Shown here piece by piece: positions 39,401-46,566 of a stretch of 64,000 bases of DNA; within the stretch, counting starts at the first letter, position 1; each line of letters begins with the position of its first letter. The translations under genes and the position numbers were made by a program. The stretch lies in the NCBI GenBank assembly GCA_009741485.1, contig CM019237.1, forward strand, positions 44,712,228 to 44,776,227, given 5' to 3'. Under the pieces are notes generated by a model that saw only the letters and a program-made list of their open reading frames with translations, searched no databases and was not told the DNA's origin. This DNA comes from Malurus cyaneus samueli. Its lineage: Eukaryota > Chordata > Aves > Passeriformes > Maluridae.

Positions 39401-41569
39401 GCGGTTTCAAAAACCCTGAATCAACAGCATCACCTAGTGGTGAATCAAACACCACATGCAAAAACTAATTAGAAAAACTAAAACAAAAAAAGCAGTTGCC
39501 TTTTTGTTGAAGGAAACGTAAAATCTACTCTGGCTATAAAAGCATGTACTGAGTATCTAAAAAATCAGAATTTATTTCAAATTTATTTTCAATTTATTCC
39601 TTATTTCAAAGAAATTGCAAGCTATTTTTCATTTGTATACATTTTTCTGGTTTTTCAATTTTCACTACTTATTAATACCTAATGCCTAGATATAAATTAA
39701 CTACAGCAACTGATTGTTATATTCATAATATTTAAATGTCACAATTCTAAATATGAATATTAATTTACCACGATGCCCTGCACTACTATTCTACATTCTA
39801 TACTGCACATACTCTCTAGTTGATTCATTGAACATTTCTGGTATCCCCAACAGATGTTTCTCTCTTCAGTTTCTTAAAGGGCAGAGTGCCTTGTGCCTTT
39901 CTTACTTGGAAGCTCTAGAGTTTTCACTTCATGTATGCATCTTGTGCATGTGACCAGGTATTATGTAGTTAAACACCTCATTTTATCTAAGAGATTTATC
40001 TCATTTTATCATTGTTCTATAATCTATTTATTTTCTTTTTATTATCTTTTGTTAATACCTTAAATTAATATCTGTTTTTAGTATTGATTCTGGGGAAAGC
40101 AAATTAAAAGACTGCAAAACCAGCTATACTTCAGTTACACTTCACAGTGAAGAGACACAACAGAACTCTTAAGATGCAAATATTAAAATGCATGCATATT
40201 TGAACAGTTAACATATATTTTAGTGACTTAAAGGTTTTGGAGAATAAAAATGTCTCATGTAATTGAATTACCTAATACAAAAAAAGGTAAAGAAGAGCAG
40301 TAAAATACATTAAATGGCATGGGGCAGCAACCTCTACAGAAAGAATTTTATCATGCGTATCGCAGATAAGCTACATAATAAAGACAAAAATATAATGAAC
40401 CTGAAAAACTTAACTGTGGAAACCTAGCTGCAAAAAGGGAATGATGAATTTAGGACACGAACTATGACGTTCAAGAGAACAAACTAAGCCACTTAACCTA
40501 GTAATAAATAAGTCAGTAGATAACATTTTAAAAGCTCTGTTTTCATAGGCAATTTTTTTTTCCCAATCGAAACTGCTTTCCACAGCATCTGCCTTATTAT
40601 ACATTTGTACCTTAACTGGTTGGTAAGGCTGTTCCCTATTACAGACCATCTTCCTCCTGTCATCATTACTTTATCATAACATCGCAATTTCCATCCTCAG
40701 GGAGTAGGATTTCCCCATCTTACCTCCAAAGCTCTCTTGTAGTCACCCAGATGAAACGCACAGTATCCGATCCAAAGGTTGGTATCCTCCTCCTCCTCAC
40801 TCACATGCTGTTTAAACTTTGTAGACAATAAAGAATACAAGAATTTTGTCAGCTGCCACAGTTTCTAAAGCCCCACAGATAACCAAAGCAATACCAGGCT
40901 ATCATATATCATGGATGGTTTGACATCTGTGGATGCTACTGGGGTGGAGCTGCTTCGACATTTCGGAGGGCAGCACCAGACAGCCCTCACGGCTCTGAGA
41001 AGGGAGGAGCAACAGATGCCACTGACGGGCCCCAAAGGTGCAAGAGTGACACAAGGCAAGGGTAGGGCTCCTCTTGCCCCGCAGCCCTGAGGAAACACGC
41101 CTGGCACCGATGATACCGCTCTCCCGAGTGGAGCCCCTCACCTCCAGCAAGGCGATCGCGCCAGTGAAATCCCTCTGGGCCAAGAGTTCTTCCAGTTGTG
41201 GCACCTCCTTCCCTTTTTTCCTCCGCCTGTCTCCCGACGGAGGGGTACCCGCCACGGCCGGCTTGGCCCGGGAGAGCATCTGGACAGAAAGCAAAGAGGA
41301 GCTGGGTCAGAGCGGGGCCCTTCCTCAGCGGTGCCTTCCACGCCGCGTCCTCCGCCCCGCCGCCCCTCACCACCCTACGATCCCTCACCGCTACACCGCC
41401 CCTCACCATCCTGCGATCCCTGGCCACCCCGCCGCCCCTCACCATCCTGCGATCCCTGGCCACCCCGCCGCCCCTCACCATCCTGCGATCCCTGGCCACC
41501 CCGCCACCCCGCCGCCCCTCACCATCCTGCGATCCCTGGCCACCCCGCCGCCCCGCCGCCCCTCACCAT
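334..41569 (-). CDS. TTC26: TTC26 / IFT56, intraflagellar transport TPR protein (16 exons, 3' end outside window)
   Basis: IFT56 is a tetratricopeptide-repeat subunit of the IFT-B complex that carries cargo along ciliary axonemes. I spliced 16 coding exons by hand. All have AG acceptors, GT donors and matching phases, and together give 473 codons. The protein starts [10 protein letters not shown] and follows the vertebrate family throughout, including [18 protein letters not shown] (about residues 60-78), [15 protein letters not shown] (93-107), [20 protein letters not shown] (family TPR block, about 150-175), [18 protein letters not shown] (265-282) and [11 protein letters not shown] (about 394-404). 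Human TTC26 has 554 residues as I recall it; its final 81 residues, starting at MGQFYY, would lie left of position 1, so the visible part is full length with no frameshift or internal stop. Introns hold LTR and CR1 insertions but no exon is hit. Expression is probably RFX-driven through the X-box at 41,611. The identification is very secure. Confidence 0.97.
441..2826 (-). other. TTC26: TTC26 intron 15
   Basis: AT-rich non-coding sequence. I recognise no repeat family or conserved element in it. Confidence 0.75.
2827..2896 (-). CDS. TTC26: TTC26 exon 15
   Basis: Residues 415-437 plus one base, [20 protein letters not shown] then ARC. The acceptor is CTGCAG and the donor GTGAGT. The leftover T joins AC of exon 16 to give Tyr438. 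Confidence 0.96.
2897..5056 (-). other. TTC26: TTC26 intron 14
   Basis: No recognisable element apart from short homopolymers (T13 near 3,429 and T10 near 4,639). Confidence 0.75.
5057..5140 (-). CDS. TTC26: TTC26 exon 14
   Basis: Residues 387-414, [20 protein letters not shown] then GNFSEAEE, 28 codons in phase 0; acceptor TTTCAG, donor GTATGT. Confidence 0.96.
5141..9032 (-). other. TTC26: TTC26 intron 13
   Basis: Holds a 30-bp tandem duplication of CTTACATAATATTTATAA (6,215 and 6,245), the (TTTTG)n repeat and a 37-bp tandem duplication of GCTTGTTTTCTCAGTTGATC-type sequence (7,194 and 7,231). The part from about 7,920 to 8,960 is pyrimidine-rich on the plus strand and unassigned. Confidence 0.7.
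6994..7020 (+). repeat. (TTTTG)n short repeat
   Basis: About five GTTTT units followed by T6, in TTC26 intron 13. Confidence 0.85.
9033..9121 (-). CDS. TTC26: TTC26 exon 13
   Basis: Completes Asp357 and encodes residues 358-386, [20 protein letters not shown] then VLIYLNSIK, ending in phase 0. The acceptor is TTTTAG and the donor GTTAGT. Confidence 0.95.
9894..10403 (-). mobile_element. Solo LTR, family 4 (avian ERV LTR) in TTC26 intron 12
   Basis: Read on the minus strand it begins TGTCCCAGTTTTGCC and ends GGGGTTAAACCACA, an arrangement common among abundant avian ERV LTRs. It has an AATAAA at 10,000-10,005 followed by a T-rich stretch. The usual TATA word of this type appears decayed to CAGTACAGAAACTGG. 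Flanks ACTAC and TAGGT do not match. It is in the same orientation as TTC26. Confidence 0.75.
11140..12050 (-). mobile_element. Old, heavily decayed CR1-like LINE remnant
   Basis: Phrases such as AACCAGAACTGCAGACCATATTC and TATCATTGGCAAACCTAGTC on the plus strand parallel the reverse complement of CR1 (compare CATCTGCAAACTTGCTGAGG in the younger copy at 31.8 kb). No intact reading frame remains. The element is much more diverged than the other CR1 copies here and its edges are uncertain. Confidence 0.4.
12779..13698 (-). mobile_element. Solo LTR, family 1, copy A, with perfect 5-bp target-site duplication
   Basis: The 920-bp element in TTC26 intron 12 runs TG...CA and is flanked on both sides by TCACC (12,774-12,778 and 13,699-13,703). 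It has the same family features as copy B at 48,059: minus-strand start TGTCTTGGTTTGAAAAACAG and end AACCCACAACA. Relative to B it carries about 20 extra bases near 13,302. There is no internal proviral sequence, so it is the product of LTR-LTR recombination. It lies in the same orientation as TTC26 if the inferred strand is right. Confidence 0.88.
14524..14533. other. Assembly gap (10 N) followed by a run of seven G
   Basis: Ten N lie in TTC26 intron 12, directly followed by GGGGGGG. A fixed 10-N gap usually marks a join of unknown true length. The G run suggests a GC-rich or G-quadruplex-like stretch lost in sequencing. Confidence 0.95.
15064..15127 (-). CDS. TTC26: TTC26 exon 12 (64 bp)
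   Basis: Residues 336-356 plus one base, encoding [14 protein letters not shown] then GESASEC; acceptor TTCCAG, donor GTATGT. Human has GGSASEC here as I recall it, so one Gly is Glu in this bird. Confidence 0.94.
15544..15597 (-). CDS. TTC26: TTC26 exon 11 (54 bp)
   Basis: Residues 318-335, [18 protein letters not shown], phase 0 at both ends. It has a CCCAG acceptor and a strong GTGAGT donor. Confidence 0.95.
15598..18145 (-). other. TTC26: TTC26 intron 10
   Basis: Holds the family 2 LTR at 16,225-17,009. The remainder has no recognisable feature. The preceding intron 11 (15,128-15,543) is also featureless. Confidence 0.75.
16225..17009 (+). mobile_element. Solo LTR, family 2, near full length
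   Basis: It begins TGTCTTGGGTTGG and ends CTCAAACCGAGACA. Inside are a GGGGCGG GC box, a TATA-like TTTAAAAG at 16,324 and a region shared with the partial copy at 22,161-22,598. The polyadenylation signal kept in that copy is changed here to a non-canonical form. No target duplication was found (flanks GCCTA and ACATG). It sits in TTC26 intron 10, antisense to the gene. The 204-residue open frame at 16,205-16,819 is an LTR by-product. Confidence 0.78.
18146..18201 (-). CDS. TTC26: TTC26 exon 10 (56 bp)
   Basis: Completes Asp299 and encodes [18 protein letters not shown] (300-317), ending in phase 0. The acceptor is TTTCAG and the donor GTAATT. The human equivalent reads EPTTPQ at the end as I recall it. 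Confidence 0.95.
18202..20479 (-). other. TTC26: TTC26 intron 9
   Basis: Holds the CR1 remnant at about 19,010-19,910; otherwise unassigned. Confidence 0.75.
19010..19910 (+). mobile_element. CR1 LINE remnant in TTC26 intron 9
   Basis: The plus strand carries decayed reverse-transcriptase text (VYLDVQQCL in place of the usual VYLDFSKAF), then CATTAATGATCC-like sequence, GCAAGTCCTGCATCTTGC and ACTTGGAGTACTGTGTCCAG, which are CR1 landmarks in the right order. Several frame breaks are present and the terminal 3' tail is not seen. It is antisense to TTC26. Confidence 0.75.
20480..20582 (-). CDS. TTC26: TTC26 exon 9
   Basis: Residues 265-298 plus one base; acceptor CTGCAG behind a pyrimidine tract, donor GTAAAT. 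It encodes [20 protein letters not shown] then [14 protein letters not shown], one of the best conserved stretches of the protein. Confidence 0.97.
20583..21766 (-). other. TTC26: TTC26 intron 8
   Basis: No recognisable repeat or exon. The neighbouring intron 7 (21,842-22,714) is largely the truncated family 2 LTR. Confidence 0.7.
21767..21841 (-). CDS. TTC26: TTC26 exon 8
   Basis: Residues 240-264, 25 codons, phase 0 at both ends; acceptor TTCCAG, donor GTAAGT. It encodes [20 protein letters not shown] followed by IKHNL. Confidence 0.95.
22161..22598 (+). mobile_element. Solo LTR, family 2, 5'-truncated copy
   Basis: Matches the 3' half of the LTR at 16,225, including CCACAGTGA-AAAAGACTATAATCCAGGTT and the closing TCTCAAACTGAGATA. 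The U3-like 5' half is missing. It retains AATAAA at 22,458-22,463. It lies in TTC26 intron 7, antisense to the gene. TTC26 exons 8-10 lie between this and the other copy, so they are separate insertions, not two ends of one provirus. Confidence 0.78.
22715..22886 (-). CDS. TTC26: TTC26 exon 7
   Basis: Completes codon 182 and encodes residues 183-239, [20 protein letters not shown] through [15 protein letters not shown]. It has a CTGCAG acceptor and a GTATCT donor, and ends in phase 0. This is one of the longest exons and nearly identical to the mammalian protein. Confidence 0.97.
22887..25894 (-). other. TTC26: TTC26 introns 6 and 5 (exon 6 lies between)
   Basis: Intron 6 is 22,887-24,119 and intron 5 is 24,266-25,894. 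Both are AT-rich and I recognise no repeat family in them. Confidence 0.7.
24120..24265 (-). CDS. TTC26: TTC26 exon 6
   Basis: Residues 134-181 plus two bases of codon 182. The acceptor TTTTTAG precedes TTCAGTGATGAA, and the donor is GTGCGC, which departs from the usual GTRAGT at +4 and +6. It encodes [20 protein letters not shown] and the TPR block [20 protein letters not shown]. The split Arg codon (CG + A) is restored with exon 7. Confidence 0.95.
25895..25944 (-). CDS. TTC26: TTC26 exon 5 (50 bp)
   Basis: This small exon completes codon 117 and encodes residues 118-133, [16 protein letters not shown]. The acceptor is TTTCAG and the donor GTACAA. The phase closes to 0 exactly as needed for exon 6. 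Human has [16 protein letters not shown] at this place as I recall it, so there is an Arg to Gly change at the fourth residue. Confidence 0.94.
30931..32190 (-). mobile_element. CR1 LINE, 5'-truncated, with decayed reverse-transcriptase ORF
   Basis: The minus strand encodes reverse-transcriptase pieces in order: [19 protein letters not shown] (about 32,100), then [11 protein letters not shown] (31,849-31,881) and the catalytic box FADD (31,777-31,788), then [14 protein letters not shown] and KCKVLHLG. These are spread over different frames, so the copy is dead. It ends with the CR1 3' tail, read on the plus strand as AATCACAGAATCACAGAATG at 30,930. It lies in TTC26 intron 4, in the same orientation as the gene. 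Confidence 0.93.
33369..33614 (+). mobile_element. Ancient L2-like (CR1/L2 clade) LINE fossil
   Basis: A translated frame reads [15 protein letters not shown] then [19 protein letters not shown] and so on. SRLDYCNSL...LQ-VQNAAARLL...HWLPV is the hallmark of the C-terminal part of L2-like LINE reverse transcriptases. The match is diverged, with the HWLPV part altered to FSDPLQV. It lies in TTC26 intron 4. Confidence 0.6.
34656..34770 (-). CDS. TTC26: TTC26 exon 4
   Basis: Residues 79-116 plus the first base of codon 117. The acceptor is TTACAG before GAATATGAG and the donor is GTGAGA. It encodes the strongly conserved TPR segment [20 protein letters not shown]. Confidence 0.96.
34771..40723 (-). 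other. TTC26: TTC26 intron 3 (6.0 kb)
   Basis: AT-rich. I recognise no mobile element or conserved exon in it. Intron 2 (40,817-41,141) is also featureless apart from lying at the edge of the CpG-rich block. Confidence 0.7.
40724..40816 (-). CDS. TTC26: TTC26 exon 3
   Basis: Residues 48-78, 31 codons, phase 0 at both ends; acceptor ACAAAG, donor GTAAGA. It encodes [19 protein letters not shown] followed by [12 protein letters not shown], the acidic linker and first TPR helices. It is too short to stand out as an open frame by itself. Confidence 0.95.
41142..41279 (-). CDS. TTC26: TTC26 exon 2
   Basis: Residues 2-47, 46 codons, phase 0 at both ends. The acceptor reads CTGTCCAG before ATGCTCTCC, and the donor is GAG then GTGAGG. 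It encodes MLSRAKPAV, a basic RRRKKGK stretch and [18 protein letters not shown]. The open frame runs five codons upstream of this ATG, but that part looks like an acceptor tract rather than coding sequence. Confidence 0.95.
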
Positions 41570-41575
41570 CCTGCG
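41353..41575 (-). repeat. GC-rich minisatellite (36/44-bp units) carrying ATG plus splice donor in each unit
   Basis: The plus strand repeats CTCACCATCCTGCGATCCCT at 41,402, 41,438, 41,474 and 41,518, with a divergent copy at 41,366. The sixth copy at 41,562 shares CTCACCATCCTGCG, then becomes unique sequence and is the real exon 1 boundary. Spacings are 36, 36, 36, 44 and 44; the 44-bp units carry an extra CCCCGCC-type octamer. Read on the gene strand, each good copy is GCAGGATG then GTGAGGGG, a start codon directly followed by a splice donor. The copy at 41,366 has GTG in place of ATG. The array fills most of TTC26 intron 1. Confidence 0.93.
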
Positions 41576-41640
41576 GCCGGGCCCGGGCTCCGCGCCTCGC
41601 TGGCGGCGCCGTTGCTGGGGTAACGGCGGGACGGCGGAAG
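41567..41640 (-). CDS. TTC26: TTC26 exon 1 (5' UTR plus start codon; upstream edge approximate)
   Basis: Only the ATG at 41,567-41,569 is coding. It is followed directly by a GTGAGG donor, so Met1 is joined to the ATG that opens exon 2, giving the MM start seen in mammalian IFT56. The upstream limit is a guess because the transcription start cannot be read from sequence. This copy was chosen as the true one because it adjoins unique promoter sequence with the X-box. Four further identical ATG-donor units lie downstream in intron 1. Confidence 0.75.
41611..41624 (-). promoter_or_regulatory. X-box (RFX binding site) in the TTC26 promoter
   Basis: The minus strand reads GTTACCCCAGCAAC. This fits the RFX consensus GTNRCC-N(0-3)-RGYAAC at every fixed position, with a 2-base spacer. 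It lies 41 bp upstream of the TTC26 start codon. X-boxes are the classic control element of ciliary genes, so position and match support RFX-driven expression. Confidence 0.85.
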
Positions 41641-41786
41641 GCGGCGGCGAAGAGGAGCCGGCTGAAGAGCGGGACCGTCCCCAGGGTTCCGCCTCCGCTG
41701 CGGCCCCGTCGATCAAAATAGGTGTCTCCCCGAACTCCGTGGTTCTTCCTCTCCTGGCCATCGGTCCTTGGCCTGAACGTCCGGAT

Positions 41787-42103
41787 GCCGCACTTGGGTC
41801 ACAACAGCCTCATGCACCGCTGCGGCCTTGGTACAGAGTGGCTGGAAAGCGGTTCAGTGGAAAAGGGCCTGGGGGTGCTGGTTGACAGCAGCTGAACATG
41901 AGCCATCGAGTGCCCAGGTGGCCAAGAAGGCCAATGGCGTCCTGGCTTCGGCCAGATGAAGTGGCCAGTTCCTGTACACTCGTGAGGCCACACCTCGAAT
42001 CCTGTGTGCAGTTTTGGGCGACAGGAACGACATTGAGGGAGCATACGAGGGAGCATTGAGGGAACGAAGCTGGAGCATGTCCAGAGGAAGGCAGTGGATG
42101 TGG
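41787..42103 (+). mobile_element. CR1 LINE fragment next to the TTC26 promoter
   Basis: Plus-strand text such as GTGGAAAAGGGCCTGGGGGT in slightly altered form, GTTGACAGCAGCTGAACATG and GTGGCCAAGAAGGCCAATGG is diagnostic of the 3' part of the CR1 reverse-transcriptase ORF. It is truncated at both ends and lacks the CR1 3' tail. A small internal deletion and a local duplication of GAGGGAGCAT are visible. It begins about 160 bp upstream of the X-box. Confidence 0.85.
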
Positions 42104-42713
42104 TGAGGGATGTGAAGGACAAGTTTAATTGTCCCAAAATAGTTTTTTTTTACCTCGTGTGCAAGAGGCCAAACTACAAAGAGTCAAGGTATTTTTTTGT
42201 ATTTACAGTTCTGCACAGAAAGGGATGCTCTGTGGCAAATCCACAAAGCCAGCATGACAACTACAAAACTTTTAATTGTTTATACATTTTAGCAAACAAA
42301 GCCATTAAGTTGCATTATCTACACGTTACATAATTCTCTTAGTAATCAGTATTCTGTCTCCTATTGGTTAATGACACTCACTTTTCATGCTAATTAGTCC
42401 ACATGCTCTTTTTTCTTCTTTTGGATGGGTATCCGTGAATCAGTTGTTGCGATTTACCTACTACAAATTATCTTTTACCCAGCTGAGGCTGATTCAGTAC
42501 AGTTGCAAAATTGTCTTTCTTGGTTTCTTCCTTATTTTGGGGGTTCTGCCAAATGTCATAGTAGTGTGTAAGTTTTGTTAGCCTCCATTTATGTCTGAGA
42601 TATTTGAAACATGTCAAGCCCTAAATCTTGAAAAGGCAATTCTTCCAAAAAGTACTTCGTCTTTTTAACACCTGGACATCACTTGGAGCTTGCTTGTTAG
42701 CTGCTCTTCCTTT

Positions 42714-42987
42714 TGTGAGGAAAATTAATCCACAAGTACTAGAGGTTTATGTCCAAAAAGGAGACAGAGGAGTCCTGCAACTTCATTCATGAATAAAGGG
42801 AGAGGTCATGGGCATTTCCCATGGGGTCTCTCAAATTCATAGAGGACGCAGCCTCTTTTTATCCTAATTTCCCGTCCGCAGTTCCCTCTCTCTTTCCCCA
42901 TTGGCTGAGGTACTTGAGAGTACAGGCTCCCCAAAATGCCTGATGAAACCCCCCCCTACTCCTAGAAACAGTCTGTTTGTAAAGACA
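42714..42987 (-). mobile_element. Solo LTR, family 3, shortened copy (inverted relative to 46,145)
   Basis: The reverse complement matches the LTR at 46,145-46,566 over its first about 20 bp and its last about 250 bp, with TGTCTTTACAAACAG at the start and a CA end. Roughly 150 bp of the U3-like part present in the other copy is missing here. A TATA-like GGATAAAAAGAGG occurs on the minus strand. No clear target-site duplication is seen. Confidence 0.75.
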
Positions 42988-45900
42988 CTCTTTTATCATT
43001 CTTTTCATTACCTTCACTATTCTTTTAGCCAGTAACATTATCTTGAGTCTATGAGTTGTAAAATGATTAATGATCATGTTTATTTCCACACAGAATTGCT
43101 GGGAGAATGGGAATTGACTTACTCTGATGGCACAGAAAGGGTAGTCATGCACCCATGACTAAACACCAAGATAAGCATCAGAGAGTGCAATGAGTGTTTA
43201 AATGAAAAAATCAGAGTGGAATGTGAGGTCTAAAAAAGGAGAGAAAGGAGGGAAGGAAATAAGAAAAGGGAGAGAAAGCAAAAGCAAGATGTGGAAAAAA
43301 ATCATCATCATCATATAACCAAAGCTAGAGGTTAGACATGACCTTTTCATCTGAACCAATCATGTGTTTCAATTTCCACAATGTCTGGGTAAGATCATGT
43401 TCTTTCAGTAATGATGCTTCACCATGTTCTGCATCTTGCACCTTTGAAAATGCATCTGATCATACCCAAAAGCGGGAGCAATTAAATACTCCCCGCTACA
43501 GCTACAAAGGCAATCCCCTGAGATAAGAAAATGGGAAATAATCCCTTTGAAAGCAAGGAACTTGAAAAATACTTGCTTCTTTTTTTTATGGTGTCAGCGA
43601 CTTCTGAGCCTGAATCTACCCTGGATAGACTACCCTTGATAAGAAAAGCAGCAGTAAGTTGATAGATCATGCGAACCTTTGTCAGCTTCTATTGCCCAGC
43701 TCAGGAAGGCAAACAACAGCCATATCAGTTAAAGACCTCCAAAGAGTGACATGAAAGGTCATAATTTTTGTCGTTATTTGGGAAGGGGAAACTTTCTTTA
43801 GTATTCACTCCTGTTTATGTCTGTGAATTGTATGGGTCTGTGGGAAATACACCATCAGGATTTTTCTGGTATTTCCAGCACATACCTGTCTTCAAGATTC
43901 AGCCAATTTAATGAAAAAGCTTGTATTTGATTTTAGCATTACATTTAGGTAAGTTTTTAGAAGTTTATGTATGTAGAACTAAAGGAGGGGAGGCAAGACA
44001 ATCCACTGATCCACCGTGAGTCATTGTCAGAACTGAAAATGCCATGCATGGTTAGCTGGGTCCACACAAACCTATCCAAGCCAGAAAACCACATCACTGC
44101 AAGTGCGATAACCCAAAGAATGCAGTTGTACTGGTTCAGGATGTGTGCTGATATATTTGCACAGTGTTCCACTGCCATCTGGATTTACAGGATCAATTGT
44201 GCACTAGCTTGAAAATCTCATAATTTCATCTCATCACATAGTATAAATATGTGCAATGTTTAATAAAAAGAGTTTAAGGAAACGTAGGTATATGTCCAAG
44301 ATATAAATGATTACATACTCAAGCCATTTACCTTTGTAAAGATAAACAGAACAGATGTTTGCCGATGTTTGCCTGTTAAGGATAGCTTACATTTGTCTCT
44401 TGGCAGAGCTGTATCCTGCTGAGTTTAGAACAAAGGCCAACACTTACACTGAAAAGATAAATATGTCCTGTGACTCTGGAAACAAAATCATGTAGTGAAA
44501 GAAAACTGTAGTTAAGAGGAAAGACTTCCTACTATTTATTTCTGTAGTATGCAAGTTAGATGGATAAATAATATTCACATCAAAATGTGTATGTGTTGGG
44601 AAAGGGTTAAAAGGAAGAAGACTTTCTTAATTGAGCTAGATATTTATGACACATCACATATTTAGCTTCATTTTCTGGTATGTGGCAACATAATAGATCA
44701 ATGGGAAGATGGAGCCACCACCCAAGCTGCTGGTAATATGATGCAATTCCAATTACAACTTTTCTTATCCTTGTCTGTAGTTTTCCTTACTAGATTGGCA
44801 ACTTCTCATGAGAACAGTCAATGCTTTGCAGTGTACTTTCATTCTAATCTGTGTCAGCAATTAAATTATGGCAGCAACCTGGACTCTCAATAACCCATGG
44901 GAATGGCAATATTATCAGGATCATGCTGTACTATCAGGATCATGCATCACATGACCCACATATTTATATGCTGCTTTACAGGCTTGTTGCTCATCAGTTG
45001 TTGGTTCCAGTCCCAAAGAATAGTGTTTGCTAAGTCTTTCTTTAAGTGTAGGAAATGGGGGAAAGAAAAAAGAGTCCTGAAAGGTCAACATAGCTGCCAT
45101 GCAGCTGCTATACATGTATACTGTATACTATATCCACGTATATACCACGTATATAGCTGCTAGATATACAGTGAATACAGCTGCTAGATTACACAGCGAA
45201 TTTACATTATTGTGTTCTAAGTCTAGATAGTAGAAGTATTGTAAAAATCATTATAAATTTTAAAATTAAAAATTAGAAATGGGAAAATATAGTTTCATGC
45301 CCTTGTTCTCCTCTCTAATACTGAAAGTTAAAGAAGACATCTTTATACTCTCCACTTGAGACTTATAACTGACTGACATTAATTCAACACATTGCTGTGG
45401 GTTTTTCTTTTCTATCTGTGGCCATATTTGTGGTTCCAGCCTCTAACAAAATTGAAAAAAGGGAAACTGAAACATTTCTACTTTATTTTTCTTCAACCTG
45501 ATTTTCTAAATCTTTTTAAAGACAGGGTAAAAGCTGTTAAAGCCCCAAATAATACCAAAATAATTTGGAATCAGACTTTGTGGGTAAAATTAGAAAACAC
45601 ATTGGAGTTTTTCAGCACTTATGCTGTTGGCTGAATATGATTGACTACTACAACATATAATGTCTCATGCATATTTAATAATTAAAAATACTGTATTTTA
45701 TGGAAACAGTGTTGACAACCTCACTTATTCAAAAACAAAGACATGGCCACTGAAATCGAGGAAATTCCTAAGTAAGTGAAAATTAAGAATATGGAGGGAT
45801 CTGCTGGTTATTTTTATTTATACTTTCAAAATTTTTTTTTCTCTCCTTCACATTTCTCAATTCTTCAATGCTGGAGACTTGCAGCATCTCTTTTATTTTA

Positions 45901-46144
45901 ATGGAACCTCATATTCTTGTGTAATATCAAAGTTTCTGGCACTGGAGAGCCATATAAATAAATAGGTAGAGATAGAGCCAAATAAAAAAATAATGTAATT
46001 GTGAAAAACATAAGCTGATCGTAACAACTGTAATTAAATGACACAGAGAAATAATTGTAGCAAATATTCAGGAAAAATATCCATTTTAAAGGACACTGTC
46101 AAAAAATGTAATCCTGCAAAATAATGAAAGGAATGAGAAGGGAG

Positions 46145-46566
46145 TGTCTTTACAAACAGACTGATTCTGGGGGTAAGAGAAGGGCTGATACTGGGAGATA
46201 GAAGGAAACAATGGGAAGGATTTCCGTAGGAATTCCTTTGATTGACTTATCCCAGACTATGTTAATAGACTACAAGAGCAGAGATACAGAGATGTATATT
46301 GAAAGGGAGCAATGTATGATAGAAGGGGGGTTTCATCAAGCATTTCGGGGAGCCTGTACCTCTCAAGTACCTCAGCCAATGGGGAAAGAGAGAGGGAACT
46401 GCGGACGGGAAATTAGGATAAAAAGAGGCTGCGTCCTCTATGAATTTGAGAGACCCCATGGGAAATGCCCATGACCTCTCCCTTTATTCATGAATGAAGT
46501 TGCAGGACTCCTCTGTCTCCTTTTTGGACATAAACCTCTAGTGCTTATGGATTAATTTTCTTAACA
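46145..46566 (+). mobile_element. Solo LTR, family 3, longer copy
   Basis: The element begins TGTCTTTACAAACAGACTG and ends TTTTCTTAACA, a TG...CA pair, with a TATA-like GGATAAAAAGAGG inside. Flanks GGGAG (46,140-46,144) and AGGAG (46,567-46,571) match at four of five bases and may be an aged 5-bp target duplication. No retroviral gag, pol or env sequence adjoins it, so it reads as a solo LTR. Confidence 0.78.

Larger units (their letters stand above)
41100..41860. promoter_or_regulatory. CpG-rich promoter block of TTC26
   Basis: The region is dense in CG dinucleotides and GC-rich, unlike the AT-rich surroundings. It covers exons 1-2, the minisatellite, the X-box, a GCGGAAG ETS-like word near 41,633 and the start of a CR1 fragment. 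No TATA box is evident. Edges are judged by eye. Confidence 0.75.

Noticed and set aside
41280..41294. Extension of TTC26 exon 2 to an upstream ATG (MLSVQ)
   Set aside because: The bases before the ATG form a pyrimidine tract ending in CAG, and the MM start needs exon 1 joined here, as in mammals.
41074..41885. Several long open frames (141-229 residues), proline- and arginine-rich
   Set aside because: They arise from the GC-rich minisatellite and CpG-rich block, which have few stop codons. Only the TTC26 exons there have support.
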